This document shows positions 33,539 through 44,498 of a DNA stretch of 64,000 bases, piece by piece. The notes below the pieces were generated by a model. That model made no database searches. It was given only the letters and a program-made list of their open reading frames with translations, and was not told where the DNA came from. Origin of the DNA: Clostridiales bacterium (GTDB taxonomy: Bacteria; Bacillota; Clostridia; Saccharofermentanales; Saccharofermentanaceae). A program made the position numbers and the translations under genes. The stretch lies in NCBI GenBank assembly GCA_017428155.1, contig JAFRRJ010000020.1:62001-126000 (forward strand), in the 5' to 3' direction. Each line of letters starts with the position of its first letter. Within the stretch, counting starts at the first letter, position 1.

Positions 33539-34732
33539 TCAGCCGAAGAGTGTGAGCAGGATGCCGGCTGCAACTGCAGAACCGATAACGCCTGCTACGT
33601 TAGGACCCATTGCGTGCATGAGCAGGAAGTTGGAAGGATTCTCCTTCTGACCAACCTTGGAAGCAACACGTGCTGCCATAGGAACGGCGGAAACGCCTGC
33701 TGCACCGATGAGAGGATTGATCTTCTTGCCGGAAAGATAATACATGACTACGCCGATCAGGAGTCCGCCGAATGTAGCGAATGCGAATGCGACGAGACCG
33801 AGACCGATGATCATGAGTGTCTCAAGCTTGAGGAATCTTGCACCGACTGCTGTAGCACCAACAGATGTACCGAGCATGATCGTTACGATGTTGCACATAG
33901 CGTTCTGAGCTGTGTCGGAAAGACGGTCTGTAACACCGGATTCTCTGAAGAGGTTACCGAGCATGAGGCAGCCAAGGAGAGGTGCAACAGAAGGCAGGAT
34001 GAGAACGCAAACAACTGTTACGATGATAGGGAAGCAGATCTTCTCTGTCTTGGAAACAGGTCTTGTCTGCTCCATCTTGACCTGACGCATCTTCTTATTG
34101 GTGCAGAGCTTCATGATAGGCGGCTGGATCATAGGAATCAGGGCCATGTATGAATATGCTGCGATAGCGATGGCGCCAAGGAGCTCGGGAGCGAGCTTGG
34201 ATGTAAGGTAGATAGCTGTCGGGCCGTCAGCACCACCGATGATTCCGATGGAAGCAGCACCCTGGGGATCAAAGCCGAGGAAGCATGCAGCAACGAAAGC
34301 AAAGGAGATACCGAACTGAGCGCCTGCGCCCATGAAGAAGGACGAAGGTCTGGAGATCAGGGGTCCGAAGTCTGTCATGGCTCCGACTGCCATGAAGATG
34401 AGGCAGGGGAAGATATCCATCTTAACGCCGATGTACAGGAAGTCGAAAAGACCCGGATCGATGTGGTTGCCGGCAGCATCGTGATAAGCGCCGCCTAATG
34501 CTGCCCAGTTGATCTCACCGTCGAACCATTCGGGGTGGAAGATTCCGCCGCCGGGCCAAGGGAGATTTGTAAGGAGCATACCGAATGCGATAGGGAGTAA
34601 GAGCAAAGGCTCAAACTGCTTTTTGATTGCGAGATACAACAGGAGGAACGATACAGCAATCATAACGCCCTGCTGCCACGTCATAGTGGCAATGCCTGAT
34701 GTCTCCCACAGATTTTTTAATACTTCAATCAT
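33539..34732 (-). CDS. oadB: Na+-translocating decarboxylase beta subunit
   Basis: A 397-residue integral membrane subunit that decarboxylates carboxybiotin and pumps Na+ out. GIIGGADGPTAIYLTSKLAP is the conserved segment with the Na+-binding Asp, and the C-terminal FLLMHAMGPNVAGVIGSAVA is equally typical. The hydrophobic profile fits about nine to eleven helices. It is the last gene of a four-gene operon with the carboxyltransferase, gamma subunit and biotin carrier. Oxaloacetate is the likely substrate, though the beta subunit is shared by methylmalonyl-CoA and glutaconyl-CoA pumps. Confidence 0.88.
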   Translation of the reverse strand: MIEVLKNLWETSGIATMTWQQGVMIAVSFLLLYLAIKKQFEPLLLLPIAFGMLLTNLPWPGGGIFHPEWFDGEINWAALGGAYHDAAGNHIDPGLFDFLYIGVKMDIFPCLIFMAVGAMTDFGPLISRPSSFFMGAGAQFGISFAFVAACFLGFDPQGAASIGIIGGADGPTAIYLTSKLAPELLGAIAIAAYSYMALIPMIQPPIMKLCTNKKMRQVKMEQTRPVSKTEKICFPIIVTVVCVLILPSVAPLLGCLMLGNLFRESGVTDRLSDTAQNAMCNIVTIMLGTSVGATAVGARFLKLETLMIIGLGLVAFAFATFGGLLIGVVMYYLSGKKINPLIGAAGVSAVPMAARVASKVGQKENPSNFLLMHAMGPNVAGVIGSAVAAGILLTLFG

Positions 34733-34748
34733 TACCCTCTACCCCCGA

Positions 34749-35147
34749 TCAAGAAATAGATACCAAGGGTGTGCCGGTGTCAACAGACTGGCCCTTTGTT
34801 ACGAGAACCTGAGCAACTGTACCGGAGCAGGGTGCGTAGATCTCGTTCTCCATCTTCATAGCCTCGAGGATGCAGACGAGCTCGCCTTCCTTAACTGCCT
34901 GACCGACAGCGACCTTGACGTCAAGGATCGTACCGGGCATAGGTGAGTCAACAGGTGTTGTGCCTGCGGCAGCAACGGCAGCGGGAGCTGCAGGAGCAGC
35001 AGCGGGTGCAGCGGCAGGAGCAGCTGCAACAGGAGCAGGTGCGGCAGCAGGTGCAGCAGCTACGGCTGTTGTCTTGATGAGATTGGCTTTGCCTTTCTCG
35101 ACCTCTACCTCATATACTTTATCGTTAATTGTTACGTTATAAATCAT
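34749..35147 (-). CDS. Biotin carboxyl carrier protein of the decarboxylase
   Basis: A 132-residue separate biotin carrier. Residues 1-25 form a strand-rich start ([19 protein letters not shown]). An Ala-Pro hinge (about 28-62) follows, then a biotinyl domain with EAMKMENE and the target Lys98. AAAGGAG before the ATG at 35147 fixes the start. In classical oadA the carrier is the C-terminus of the alpha subunit; here it is its own gene, as in many Clostridia. The hinge would let biotin swing between carboxyltransferase and beta subunit. Confidence 0.87.
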   Translation of the reverse strand: MIYNVTINDKVYEVEVEKGKANLIKTTAVAAAPAAAPAPVAAAPAAAPAAAPAAPAAVAAAGTTPVDSPMPGTILDVKVAVGQAVKEGELVCILEAMKMENEIYAPCSGTVAQVLVTKGQSVDTGTPLVSIS

Positions 35148-35160
35148 GGACGGTTCTCCT

Positions 35161-35535
35161 TTACTTCTTATCGACCAGCTTGATGGACTTGAATACGAGC
35201 TCTGAAAGCGGGATTCCGGTGTCATCTGCAACGATTGCCATGATCATGGCAGCGGTCTTCTCATCACAATCCTTAAGTTTTAATGTTCCGGACGAGAACT
35301 CTTCTTCGGAAACGGCAGCGGCAGCAGGTGCTGCGGTTGCGGGAGCCTTTGCAGGTTCTTCCTTCTTTCCGATGTTAGAGATTGCCTGAATGATCTTTCC
35401 TGAAAGAGAGATCAGGATGTACATCAGAAAGAGAACACCGAATACAACGAGGATAACGATGCCGGCGTTCAAGAATCTCTCAGCGTTTGTGAGTGTCTGT
35501 CCGCGCTCTACAGCTAACTGAACAACAGGATTCAT
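35161..35535 (-). CDS. oadG: Oxaloacetate decarboxylase gamma-like subunit
   Basis: A 124-residue protein with one membrane helix (about 25-45, [22 protein letters not shown]). An Ala/Pro-rich stretch follows ([17 protein letters not shown]), then a small C-terminal domain ([19 protein letters not shown]). It matches the OadG/MmdD type that holds the pump complex together. GGAGG seven bases before the ATG at 35535 decides the start over the in-frame TTG at 35541. It begins two bases after the oadA stop. Confidence 0.8.
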   Translation of the reverse strand: MNPVVQLAVERGQTLTNAERFLNAGIVILVVFGVLFLMYILISLSGKIIQAISNIGKKEEPAKAPATAAPAAAAVSEEEFSSGTLKLKDCDEKTAAMIMAIVADDTGIPLSELVFKSIKLVDKK

Positions 35536-35537
35536 AA

Positions 35538-36923
35538 TCAATCCTCCTTCTTCTCGATAGTGTAGTTAACTGTGTTGGATTCTTTTTCTTCACGTGCCTG
35601 GAAGAACTTCTCGGCAACCTGAGGGAAAGCGATGTAGGAGAGAACGTCCTCGTCAGATCTTGCCTTGTCGCCAAGCTCTGCCTTTGTCTTCTCGAATGCG
35701 GGCTCAAGGGATTCAGCATATCTGCCCTGAACGAGCTCTTCAGGCTTCCAGCATCTGTCGATGAGTTCCTGGTTGACTTCGCCCGGTGCTCTGCCGTATT
35801 CGCCACGGAGGTAAGCCTTGATCTCCTTGGAGATGTTCTTATATCTTTCGCCTAAGAGTACGTTCTGAACTGCCTGGTTACCAACCATCTGTGAAAGAGG
35901 TGTAACGAGCGGGGGATAACCCATGTCCTTACGTACTGCAGGGATCTCTGCGAGTGCTGCGTCGAACTTATCAAGAGCCTTCATGTCCTTAAGGTTAGCG
36001 ATCATGTTAGAGAGCATTCCGCCCGGAACCTGATACTTGAGGATGTCAGCCTTGATGCCCATGACTGTGGGGTTGAGTGTTCCGTTGTCGAGGAACTTCT
36101 TTCTTACGGGTACGAAGAAATCAGCGATCTCCTTGAGCTTGTCGGTATCAAGACCTGAGTCATAACCGAACTGGCCAAGTGTGAATGCCATTGTCTCTGT
36201 AGCAGGCTGTGATGTACCGCCGGCCATTGTGGAGATAGCGCAGTCGATTCCGTCAACACCTGCTTCAACAGCCTTTAAGAGAGTCATAGGACCCATGCCT
36301 GTGGTGTGGTGTGTGTGGAAGAAGAGAGGAACCTTGATGCCGGCATCCTTGATAGCCTTGATAAGATCATAAGCTTCCTTGGGTGAGCAGATGCCTGCCA
36401 TGTCCTTGATGGCGATGGAGTCAACACCCATGCCCTCGAGTTCCTTGCACATTTCAACGTACTTCTCGATTGTATGTACGGGTGAAGTTGTGTAGCAGAT
36501 GCAGCCCTGTGCATGCTTGCCGCACTTCTTTACCTCATCAATGCAGACTTCAATGTTTCTGAAATCGTTTAACGCGTCGAAGATACGGAAGATATCCATA
36601 CCGTTCTCTGCAGCCTTGCGGCAGAAGAGTCTTACGACGTCATCGGGATAATGCTTGTAGCCTAAAATGTTCTGACCGCGGATGAGCATCTGAAGGGGAG
36701 TCTTTTTGCAAACTGCCTTGATCTTTCTAAGTCTCTCCCACGGATCCTCGTCCAGATATCTGAGGCATGAGTCGAATGTTGCGCCGCCCCAGCACTCGAG
36801 TGAGTAGTAGCCGGCGTTGTCCAAAGTCTCAAGGATGCCCTCGAAATCGGAGAACGGCATACGTGTTGCGATCAGCGACTGCTGGGAGTCACGCAGCACG
36901 GTTTCTGTGATTTTTACTTTCAT
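35538..36923 (-). CDS. oadA: Oxaloacetate decarboxylase alpha subunit (carboxyltransferase)
   Basis: A 461-residue cytoplasmic carboxyltransferase that moves CO2 from oxaloacetate to biotin. The TIM barrel starts with ETVLRDSQQSL (metal Asp12). IAIKDMAG carries the lysine that becomes carboxylated, and FHTHHTTGMG gives the metal-binding His pair. The C-terminal PYC_OADA-type region has GMLSNM and HMV-like segments. The length matches an alpha subunit without a fused biotin domain. The ATG at 36923 is preferred over GTG at 36932, which would overlap the GGAG site. First gene of the operon. Confidence 0.87.
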   Translation of the reverse strand: MKVKITETVLRDSQQSLIATRMPFSDFEGILETLDNAGYYSLECWGGATFDSCLRYLDEDPWERLRKIKAVCKKTPLQMLIRGQNILGYKHYPDDVVRLFCRKAAENGMDIFRIFDALNDFRNIEVCIDEVKKCGKHAQGCICYTTSPVHTIEKYVEMCKELEGMGVDSIAIKDMAGICSPKEAYDLIKAIKDAGIKVPLFFHTHHTTGMGPMTLLKAVEAGVDGIDCAISTMAGGTSQPATETMAFTLGQFGYDSGLDTDKLKEIADFFVPVRKKFLDNGTLNPTVMGIKADILKYQVPGGMLSNMIANLKDMKALDKFDAALAEIPAVRKDMGYPPLVTPLSQMVGNQAVQNVLLGERYKNISKEIKAYLRGEYGRAPGEVNQELIDRCWKPEELVQGRYAESLEPAFEKTKAELGDKARSDEDVLSYIAFPQVAEKFFQAREEKESNTVNYTIEKKED

Positions 36924-36962
36924 TGAAGTCACACTCCTTGTAATTAAAAAATAACCTTAGTA

Positions 36963-36991
36963 AGTATAATGGGTTTGCCCAGATATGTGAA
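36963..36991 (-). promoter_or_regulatory. Promoter of the oad operon
   Basis: On the minus strand, TTCACA (36986-36991), 17 bases, TATACT (36963-36968); five of six bases match the consensus in each box. It lies about 40 bases before oadA. Confidence 0.7.
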
Positions 36992-37196
36992 TAAGAAATT
37001 TTGGGTTTGACAATCAATTTTTCATGCTTTTTTCGTATAATTTTGAAACCTCTCGAAAAGAGGGCGCCTAAGACATACAAAGAACCCTATGAAATTGGCA
37101 GTTTACATTCAAAATATGCGGGTGTATACTTAATTGCTCGCAAAGGGGACTTTGTGCTCATATTTGCGCGTAAAAATTAAGAAAGGAGATGTATTG

Positions 37197-37625
37197 ATGC
37201 CAACGTTCAATCAATTGGTTAAGTCCGGCAGACAGTCCAAGACATATAAGTCTGCCAGCCCGGCTCTGCAGTTCTCTATGAACACGATCAGAAACAAGCA
37301 GACGGATCTTGACTCACCTCAAAAGCGTGGTGTTTGCACAGTTGTTAAGACGACAACACCTAAGAAGCCTAACTCAGCGCTTCGTAAGGTTGCCCGTGTA
37401 AGACTTACAAACGGCTACGAGGTTACAGCCTACATTCCGGGTATAGGACACAACCTTCAGGAGCACTCTGTTGTTCTCATCAGAGGCGGACGTGTTAAGG
37501 ACCTCCCTGGTGTTCGTTACCACATCGTAAGAGGTACCCTTGATACAGCAGGTGTCGCAGATCGCCAGCAGGGCAGATCCAAGTACGGCGCTAAGAAGCC
37601 GAAGGCTGCTAAGGTTAAGAAGTAA
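37197..37625 (+). CDS. rpsL: Ribosomal protein S12
   Basis: A 142-residue 30S decoding-site protein. [32 protein letters not shown] and [14 protein letters not shown] are all conserved; the lysines where streptomycin-resistance changes occur are wild type. AGAAAGGAG before the ATG at 37197 fixes the start. It is first in the str operon, 178 bases before rpsG. A TATAAT at 37036-37041 may be the operon's -10 box; the TTGACA at 37007-37012 is 23 bases away, too far for a standard spacer. Confidence 0.95.
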   Translation: MPTFNQLVKSGRQSKTYKSASPALQFSMNTIRNKQTDLDSPQKRGVCTVVKTTTPKKPNSALRKVARVRLTNGYEVTAYIPGIGHNLQEHSVVLIRGGRVKDLPGVRYHIVRGTLDTAGVADRQQGRSKYGAKKPKAAKVKK

Positions 37626-37803
37626 TCCCGCGTGAGATTTTTCGCGCAGGGGTTGGACATAAGTGATCAGTACATTGTTCATATATGGACATTGCCTGAC
37701 TGAGACGCTTAACACGGTCCACAAGAACAACTGAAACGTGAGTACCTATGGTTTCAAGTTTTAGACAGTAAAATTTTGATAATCATGTTAGGAGGGAAGA
37801 AAA

Positions 37804-38274
37804 GTGCCAAGAAAAGGCAATACCCCAAAGAGAACGGTTCTTCCGGATCCTGTCTACAATGACGTTGTAGTAAGTAAGCTTATCAACAACATCATGTTGG
37901 ACGGCAAGAAGGGCGTAGCTCAAAAAATTACTTATGGCGCCTTCGATATCATCAAAGAGCGCACAAATGAAGAGCCCCTCGAAGTATTCAGAAAGGCTCT
38001 TGCTAACGTAATGCCCACCCTCGAGTGCAAGGCTCGCCGTGTAGGCGGTGCTAACTATCAGATCCCTATGGACGTTAAGCCCGAGAGAAGACAGACACTC
38101 GGACTTCGCTGGATAGTTCAGTATTCGAGAAACAGATCTGAGCGCACCATGAAGGAGCGCCTTGCTGCTGAGCTTATGGATGCAGCAAACGAGACCGGCG
38201 GCGCATTCAAGAGAAAAGAAGAGATGCACAGAATGGCTGAGGCTAACAAGGCGTTCGCGCATTTCAATCGTTAA
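37804..38274 (+). CDS. rpsG: Ribosomal protein S7
   Basis: A 156-residue 16S rRNA-binding assembly protein. [19 protein letters not shown] and [23 protein letters not shown] are conserved. The start is GTG, with TTAGGAGGGAAG upstream. The 178-base gap from rpsL is longer than in most str operons but shows no clear terminator. Confidence 0.95.
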   Translation: MPRKGNTPKRTVLPDPVYNDVVVSKLINNIMLDGKKGVAQKITYGAFDIIKERTNEEPLEVFRKALANVMPTLECKARRVGGANYQIPMDVKPERRQTLGLRWIVQYSRNRSERTMKERLAAELMDAANETGGAFKRKEEMHRMAEANKAFAHFNR

Positions 38275-38303
38275 TTTCCGGTTAAGAAAGGACAATAATA
38301 CTA

Positions 38304-40376
38304 ATGGCTACAACAAGAGCATATCCGCTTGAGAAGACCAGAAACATCGGTATTATGGCTCACATCGACGCCGGTAAGACAACAACTACCGAGAGAATTC
38401 TTTATTACTCCGGCGTAAACCGTAAGATGGGTGAGGTTCACGAGGGTGCTGCTACCATGGACTGGATGGTTCAGGAGCAGGAGAGAGGTATCACGATCAC
38501 CTCTGCTGCTACAACAGCTCCCTGGAAGGGCCACCGCATCAACATCATCGACACTCCCGGACACGTTGACTTCACAGTAGAAGTTGAGCGTTCACTCCGT
38601 GTTCTTGATGGTGCAGTTACGGTTATGTCTGCAAGAGGCGGCGTTGAGCCGCAGACGGAAACAGTCTGGAGACAGGCTGAGCACTACGGTGTTCCGAGAA
38701 TGGTTTTCGTCAACAAGATGGATATCATCGGTGCAAACTTCGAACATGTTTGCGAGATGATCCGTGACAGACTTAAGAATGTCCCTGTTGCTATTCAGTA
38801 CCCTATCGGTAAGGAAGACAGCTTCCAGGGCATTATCGACCTTATTACACTCCGTGCTGAGGTTTACACTTCAGAGGACGGTATGCAGTATGAGGACCGC
38901 GATGTTCCTGCTGATATGGTCGATTTCATTAAGGCTAAGAGAGACGAGATGGTCGAGCTTATCTGCGAGACCGATGACGAGCTCACAGAGAAGTACCTCG
39001 AAGGCGAGGAGATCTCCAATGAAGAGCTCAAGGCTGCTCTCCGTAAGGCTTGCTGCACATGCAAGCTCATCCCGGTTACCTGCGGTACATCTTTGAGAAA
39101 CAAGGGCGTACAGATGCTGCTCGACGCTATCGTTGACTACATGCCCTCACCTCTCGACGTTCCCGCTATCAAGGGTGTTAACCCTGAGACCGAGGAAGAG
39201 GAGGAGAGACCTTCATCTGATGAAGAGCCTTTCTCTGCTCTCGCATTCAAGATCGCTACTGACCCGTTCGTAGGTAAGCTCTGCTTCTTCAGAGTTTACT
39301 CAGGAATTATGGAAGCAGGATCTTATGTTCTTAACTCATCTAAGAACAAGAAGGAGCGTATCGGACGTATCGTTCAGATGCACGCTAACGAGCGTAAAGA
39401 GATCACTGAAGTATTCTCAGGCGACATTGCTGCTGCAATCGGTCTTAAGGATACAACAACAGGTAATACTCTCTGCGACGAGGATCATCCTATCATCCTC
39501 GAGTCCATGGAGTTCCCTGAACCGGTTATCGAGGTTGCTATCGAACCTAAGAGCCGTGCTTCACAGGAAAAGATGCTCATCGCTCTCCAGAAGCTCGCTG
39601 AAGAAGACCCGACGTTCCGTACTTATACCAACCAGGAAACAGGACAAACGATCATCGCAGGTATGGGTGAGCTTCACCTCGATATCATCGTTGACCGTCT
39701 TTTCCGTGAGTTCAAGGTTGAGGCTAATGTAGGCGCACCTCAGGTATCCTACAAAGAGACGATCAGAAGAACTGTTGAGGCTCAGGGTAAGTTCGTACGT
39801 CAGTCCGGTGGTCACGGTCAGTACGGTGACTGCTGGCTCAGACTTGAACCTCAGGAGCCCGGTAAGGGTTACGAGTTCGTTGACGCTACAGTCGGCGGAT
39901 GCATCCCGAAGCAGTTCATCGCTCCTATCGATGCAGGTATCCAGGAAGCTATGCAGGCCGGTATCCTTGGCGGCTATCCGGTTGTTGACGTTAAGGTTAC
40001 CGTTTATGACGGTTCTTACCACGATGTCGACTCCTCAGAAATGGCCTTCAAGATCGCAGGATCCATGGGATTCAAGGCCGGTATGCAGAAGGGCGATCCT
40101 TGCCTCCTCGAGCCTATCATGAAGGTAGATGTCGAGGTTCCTGATGAGTACCTGGGCGACGTTATCGGCGGACTTAATGCACGCCGTGGCGCAATCAAGG
40201 AAATCGAACCTATGAACGGTTCACAGCAGGTTCATGCTGAGGTTCCGCTCGCAAACATGTTTGGTTACGCAACAGATCTCCGTTCTTCAACACAGGGACG
40301 TGGTACGTTCGTAATGCAGATAAGCCACTTCGCGGAGACGCCGAAGAGCATCATGGAGTCCATCTTAAAGAAGTAA
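38304..40376 (+). CDS. fusA: Elongation factor G
   Basis: A 690-residue translocation GTPase. The G motifs [18 protein letters not shown] and NKMDIIGA are in place, and [11 protein letters not shown] is the switch I region. Domains II-V follow in the usual order, ending in [25 protein letters not shown] precedes the ATG. Being inside the str operon makes it the housekeeping copy. Confidence 0.96.
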   Translation: MATTRAYPLEKTRNIGIMAHIDAGKTTTTERILYYSGVNRKMGEVHEGAATMDWMVQEQERGITITSAATTAPWKGHRINIIDTPGHVDFTVEVERSLRVLDGAVTVMSARGGVEPQTETVWRQAEHYGVPRMVFVNKMDIIGANFEHVCEMIRDRLKNVPVAIQYPIGKEDSFQGIIDLITLRAEVYTSEDGMQYEDRDVPADMVDFIKAKRDEMVELICETDDELTEKYLEGEEISNEELKAALRKACCTCKLIPVTCGTSLRNKGVQMLLDAIVDYMPSPLDVPAIKGVNPETEEEEERPSSDEEPFSALAFKIATDPFVGKLCFFRVYSGIMEAGSYVLNSSKNKKERIGRIVQMHANERKEITEVFSGDIAAAIGLKDTTTGNTLCDEDHPIILESMEFPEPVIEVAIEPKSRASQEKMLIALQKLAEEDPTFRTYTNQETGQTIIAGMGELHLDIIVDRLFREFKVEANVGAPQVSYKETIRRTVEAQGKFVRQSGGHGQYGDCWLRLEPQEPGKGYEFVDATVGGCIPKQFIAPIDAGIQEAMQAGILGGYPVVDVKVTVYDGSYHDVDSSEMAFKIAGSMGFKAGMQKGDPCLLEPIMKVDVEVPDEYLGDVIGGLNARRGAIKEIEPMNGSQQVHAEVPLANMFGYATDLRSSTQGRGTFVMQISHFAETPKSIMESILKK

Positions 40377-40534
40377 GGCTCCGAACCGCCTGATATAAAC
40401 GGCGGAAACATCAATAAATAATGCTTTTTTACTTGAAATAAAGAGCGAAACTTTATAAAATGGTGTTTACCGCTGTGTTGAATCAAGGCGAGATAATATT
40501 AAGTTTAATAATAATTTCTTAGGAGGAAATTAAA

Positions 40535-41737
40535 ATGGCTAGAGAAAAGTTCGTACGTAGCAAGCCGCACGTAAACATCGGTACCATTGGTCACGTTGAC
40601 CACGGTAAGACAACTCTTACAGCTGCTATCACAAAGGTACTCGCTATGAAGGGTGGAGCTGAGTTCAAGGATTACAGCAACATCGACTCCGCACCCGAGG
40701 AAAGAGCTCGTGGTATCACGATCAACACAGCTCACGTTGAGTATGAGACAGAGACACGTCACTATGCTCACGTTGACTGCCCTGGCCACGCTGACTACAT
40801 CAAGAACATGATCACTGGTGCAGCTCAGATGGACGGTGCTATCCTCGTAGTTTCCGCTGCAGACGGCCCGATGCCCCAGACACGTGAGCACATCCTGCTC
40901 GCTCGTCAGGTAGGCGTTCCTTACATCGTTGTATACATGAACAAGTGCGATCAGGTTGACGACGAAGAGCTTCTTGAGCTCGTAGACATGGACATCCGTG
41001 ATCTCCTTAACCAGTATGACTTCCCTGGTGATGATACACCTATCATCCGTGGTTCTGCTCTCCAGGCTCTCGAGTCCACATCACAGGATCCTAACGCTCC
41101 TGAGTATGCTTCCATCGTTGAGCTTATGAAGGCTGTTGACGAGTACATCGCAACACCTGAGCGTCCTGTAGACAAGCCGTTCCTTATGCCTGTTGAGGAC
41201 GTATTCACAATCTCCGGCCGTGGTACAGTTGCTACAGGCCGTCTTGAGAGAGGTACAGTTAAGGTTGGTGATCCTGCAGAGATCGTTGGTCTCCAGGACG
41301 AGCCTAAGTCTACAACAATCACCGGTGTAGAAATGTTCCGTAAGTCAATGGATCAGGCTGAGGCTGGTGACAACATCGGCTGCCTCCTCCGTGGTATTGA
41401 CCGTAAGGAAGTTGAGAGAGGTCAGGTTATCGCTAAGCCCGGCACAACAACTCCTCACACAAAGTTCACAGGCCAAGTTTACGTTCTTACAAAGGAAGAG
41501 GGTGGACGTCATAAGGCTTTCTTCACAGGCTATCGTCCTCAGTTCTACTTCAGAACAACAGACGTTACAGGCGTTATCAAGCTTCCTGACGGCACAGACA
41601 TGTGCATGCCTGGTGACCACGTAACAATCGAAGCAGACCTCATCACTCCTATCGCTATGGAGCAGGGTCTTAAGTTCGCTATCCGTGAGGGTGGTCACAC
41701 AGTAGGCGCTGGTACAGTTTCTACAATCATCGAGTAA
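40535..41737 (+). CDS. tuf: Elongation factor Tu
   Basis: A 400-residue GTPase that delivers aminoacyl-t[21 protein letters not shown] and NKCDQVDD are the G motifs; [14 protein letters not shown] is the effector loop. TTAGGAGG precedes the ATG. It is separated from fusA by 158 bases and followed by a strong terminator. Codon use is extremely biased. Confidence 0.97.
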   Translation: MAREKFVRSKPHVNIGTIGHVDHGKTTLTAAITKVLAMKGGAEFKDYSNIDSAPEERARGITINTAHVEYETETRHYAHVDCPGHADYIKNMITGAAQMDGAILVVSAADGPMPQTREHILLARQVGVPYIVVYMNKCDQVDDEELLELVDMDIRDLLNQYDFPGDDTPIIRGSALQALESTSQDPNAPEYASIVELMKAVDEYIATPERPVDKPFLMPVEDVFTISGRGTVATGRLERGTVKVGDPAEIVGLQDEPKSTTITGVEMFRKSMDQAEAGDNIGCLLRGIDRKEVERGQVIAKPGTTTPHTKFTGQVYVLTKEEGGRHKAFFTGYRPQFYFRTTDVTGVIKLPDGTDMCMPGDHVTIEADLITPIAMEQGLKFAIREGGHTVGAGTVSTIIE

Positions 41738-41770
41738 TCGGTAAGAACTGATACAAATTGCTGAATTGAT

Positions 41771-41809
41771 CAGAGGGTGTCTTGTAAGGCACCCTCTGTT
41801 ATTTTTTCT
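41771..41809 (+). terminator. Terminator of the str operon
   Basis: CAGAGGGTGTCTT pairs with AAGGCACCCTCTG (one mismatch), then TTATTTTTT. Confidence 0.9.
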
Positions 41810-41849
41810 TTTTCGTTAAGGGGAATTACCGTAATCTGCCCTTAACACC

Positions 41850-41909
41850 TTTACCCTATTTTTGCCGATATTTTGATGCTGAATGGATTTTTTGGGATTC
41901 TAGAATCAT
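41850..41909 (+). promoter_or_regulatory. Conserved upstream element of lipoprotein 1
   Basis: TTTACCCTATTTTTGCC, TTGATGC and GAATGGATTTTTTG recur in the same order before lipoprotein 2 (44499-44560). Both end in a -10-like box (TAGAAT here at 41901-41906). It is probably the promoter plus a shared control site, copied with the gene. Confidence 0.6.
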
Positions 41910-41947
41910 GATGTTTTAAATCTTAAGGGAAAAGGAGACTAAACCCA

Positions 41948-44389
41948 ATGAAGAATATTACGGTTAAGATCTCGGCGGTTGCGCTGGCTGCTTCCCTGAC
42001 TTTGTCTATTGTGGCATGCAGCAAGAAGGGCAGCGGAAAAGATTCAAGAACCGAGACCAGAAGCGGCGAGAAGATATCTTCTGACACACCATGGTTTGAA
42101 AGCAAAGCATACGATGTCGATCTGGGCTTGGACACAAGCAAAAAGGCAGATTATACAACTACCAGTTTTGTCGGCGCAGACAGCAGTTATCTTGTACTGA
42201 TGACAAGCGGAAGCTATAAGATGCCCGAGAATATCGACTGGGAAAACATTAACTACAATGACTATATGATCTACAACCTTGTTACTGTAGACAGGTCTTC
42301 CTGCAAGACCGTATGCAGCATCGATATTGTTAAAGGCCTCGGAAATAATGATTTTGTAGATAATGTAAGATACATGAACGGAAAGCTTACAGTAAGATAC
42401 TGCACATGCGATGACGTGACTTATGAGATGAAATACTTCGAGAAGGATTATGATCCGTTAACCGGAAGCATATCGGGTTCCCGTGATCTCGAGGATGTCT
42501 CACAGGGAACGGAAAGTTCTTTTACTATCGGTGATTACCGTATAGACGCATCAATGAACTGGGGCGAAGGAGACAACGATTATTACTACAACCTTTATGT
42601 AACCACACCTGACGGAGTTACAAAGGAAGCAGAGATAAAAGAGACCGGTAAAGGCATATGGAACATCCCGGCAATCTTCCGACTTACTGACAAAACAGCG
42701 TTAGTTGCAGCAAGCGCAGACGGCAATGAAACTCTTTATTTCGAGCTGGATCTCGAGAACGTAAAGACTGCAAAGCTTGATTCAAAAGAATACGAATGGC
42801 TTAATCTGAGCGATGTCAATTCCTGTTACAACAGTTCTGACGGAAATTCCTACTTCAAGACAGCAACAGGTGTCTCAAAGATCGATCTTAAGAAAAAGAC
42901 AGTGGAAGAGTTCTTTAACTTCACATGGTGTGATGTAAACAGAAGCATTCTTTCATACCTTGAAATTGCCGAATGCTCCGATGATACCATCCTTCTTTGC
43001 GGTTCCGATTATACATACTCTGCATTTTCGTCCGGCGAGTTTGATTTTGTCCTCCTCGAATTTAACAAAGCGGCAACGAACCCTCACGCCGGCAAGACGA
43101 TCCTTGAGATGTATGTATCCTATGGTTACACAGATGCAAAGGTTGCTGACGCGATCATGAATTTCAACAACACAAACAGCGAGTATTTTATCGAGGTATC
43201 AGACAGATACAGTGCGATCGGAGAAGGTGATTACTCTGAAGTTAACAGCGACGACGAGATGGAGGCTGTCTCATATAATGAAGCTAAAGAGTTGAGCAGT
43301 GCTCTTGCAATGGATATCATGAACGGCGAAGGTCCCGACATTCTCATAAATGTAAGCGGATTCGGCCAGCTCAACAGCACAAATTACCTTGCAGACCTTA
43401 CACCTTATGTCTCAGATCTTGATCCTGAAAAGTATTTTACTAACGTTATCGAATGTTCCAAGGTGGATGGCAAGTTATTCAATCTTCCCATCACATTCGG
43501 TATCGGAGGAATTCACACGGATGCAGGTTATGCAGGTGCCTCCGGCGTAGGTTTTACAATTGCGGAATACGAGAAGTTCCTTAACGGGACACTGAACGGC
43601 AAGGATGTAATCCCTTCAGGTCAGGCAATGTATTTTGCAAAACTCTTCACCAATATGAGTGACAAGTTCATATCTAACGGCAAGGCTGATTTCTCAGGTC
43701 CTGAATTTGCCGAGTTAGCGGAATTTGTTAAGAATAATGTTTCCGAGAGCAGCAGATCCTGGGATGAACCCGATGCTGAGTATGCCAATGTTGTTGCAGT
43801 GGGAGCAGCGATCGCCAAGGGTGATTACTACTACGATGAGAACGCAGAGGCTAAGTCTGCAGAGCTTTACGGAATCGGCAACTATTTCTATGAAGTTGCA
43901 CAGTTAAAGGGTTATACGTCGATCCTCGGTCTTCCTTCATGCGACGGAAGAGGTCCGTCACTTATGCCCAATTTCTCAGTTGCTGTATCGGCACAGGCAC
44001 AGAACATAGATGCCTGCGGTGAGTTTGTTAAATCATTGCTGAATGACAGCATCCAGAATCAGTTTGCAGAATATGACTATTTTGTACTCAGCAAGGATGC
44101 TTTCAGACATGCAGGCCAGCTGGCTATTGCATACTATAACAGCGAAGAATCCGGCATGAGTGAGATGATCGACGGATCTGCAAGAAAGCAGGTCACATTC
44201 TCCGAGAAGCACATCGGTGAGCTGGAGGATATCATCGCAAGCTGTTCCCGTATGCAGTCAGCAGATGCCGAGATCAATATAATCCTTACTGAAGAGATGC
44301 CGGCATATTTCTCCGGCCAGAAGGATCTTGCATCAGTAATAGCTATCGCTCAGGACAGAGTTCAGAAAGTCCTTGACGAGAGAGGCTGA
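41948..44389 (+). CDS. Lipoprotein: propeller-like domain + solute-binding domain, paralog 1
   Basis: An 813-residue lipoprotein with lipobox IVAC (Cys24). Residues about 45-370 are beta-rich, with blade-like repeats (YLVLMTSGSYKM, LTVRYCTCDDVTYEMKYF, DSKEYEWLNLSD). Residues about 385-813 resemble family 1 (MalE-type) solute-binding proteins: ADAIMNFNNTNSEYFIEVSD, MDIMNGEGPDILINVS, LADLTPYV, YAGASGVGFTIAEYEKFL, GRGPSLMPNFSVAVSA, and a basic C-terminal helix QDRVQKVLDERG. No permease or ATPase is adjacent. It may feed a distant importer or act as a sensor of the sugar it binds. GGAGAC before the ATG is a fair ribosome site. Confidence 0.65.
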   Translation: MKNITVKISAVALAASLTLSIVACSKKGSGKDSRTETRSGEKISSDTPWFESKAYDVDLGLDTSKKADYTTTSFVGADSSYLVLMTSGSYKMPENIDWENINYNDYMIYNLVTVDRSSCKTVCSIDIVKGLGNNDFVDNVRYMNGKLTVRYCTCDDVTYEMKYFEKDYDPLTGSISGSRDLEDVSQGTESSFTIGDYRIDASMNWGEGDNDYYYNLYVTTPDGVTKEAEIKETGKGIWNIPAIFRLTDKTALVAASADGNETLYFELDLENVKTAKLDSKEYEWLNLSDVNSCYNSSDGNSYFKTATGVSKIDLKKKTVEEFFNFTWCDVNRSILSYLEIAECSDDTILLCGSDYTYSAFSSGEFDFVLLEFNKAATNPHAGKTILEMYVSYGYTDAKVADAIMNFNNTNSEYFIEVSDRYSAIGEGDYSEVNSDDEMEAVSYNEAKELSSALAMDIMNGEGPDILINVSGFGQLNSTNYLADLTPYVSDLDPEKYFTNVIECSKVDGKLFNLPITFGIGGIHTDAGYAGASGVGFTIAEYEKFLNGTLNGKDVIPSGQAMYFAKLFTNMSDKFISNGKADFSGPEFAELAEFVKNNVSESSRSWDEPDAEYANVVAVGAAIAKGDYYYDENAEAKSAELYGIGNYFYEVAQLKGYTSILGLPSCDGRGPSLMPNFSVAVSAQAQNIDACGEFVKSLLNDSIQNQFAEYDYFVLSKDAFRHAGQLAIAYYNSEESGMSEMIDGSARKQVTFSEKHIGELEDIIASCSRMQSADAEINIILTEEMPAYFSGQKDLASVIAIAQDRVQKVLDERG

Positions 44390-44417
44390 TACTTTATATA
44401 AATCCCTAAAAACAAGG

Positions 44418-44448
44418 CAGGGGCACGCATTGATGCGGCCCCTGTTTT
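44418..44448 (+). terminator. Terminator of lipoprotein 1
   Basis: CAGGGGC/GCCCCTG and CGCA/TGCG stack around loop TTGA with one bulged A, then TTTT. Confidence 0.75.
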
Positions 44449-44498
44449 CGCGTTTTCCGGCATATTACGAACGGACCTTGTAACGTGTCTTTAATTTG

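Noticed and set aside
33356..34153. A 265-codon plus-strand frame with many Cys codons
   Set aside because: Antisense to oadB, whose membrane motifs are clear; the Cys content is an artefact of complementary codons.
37007..37041. TTGACA and TATAAT as a full rpsL promoter
   Set aside because: The spacer is 23 bases, too long for a normal sigma-A promoter; only the -10 box is kept as a possibility.
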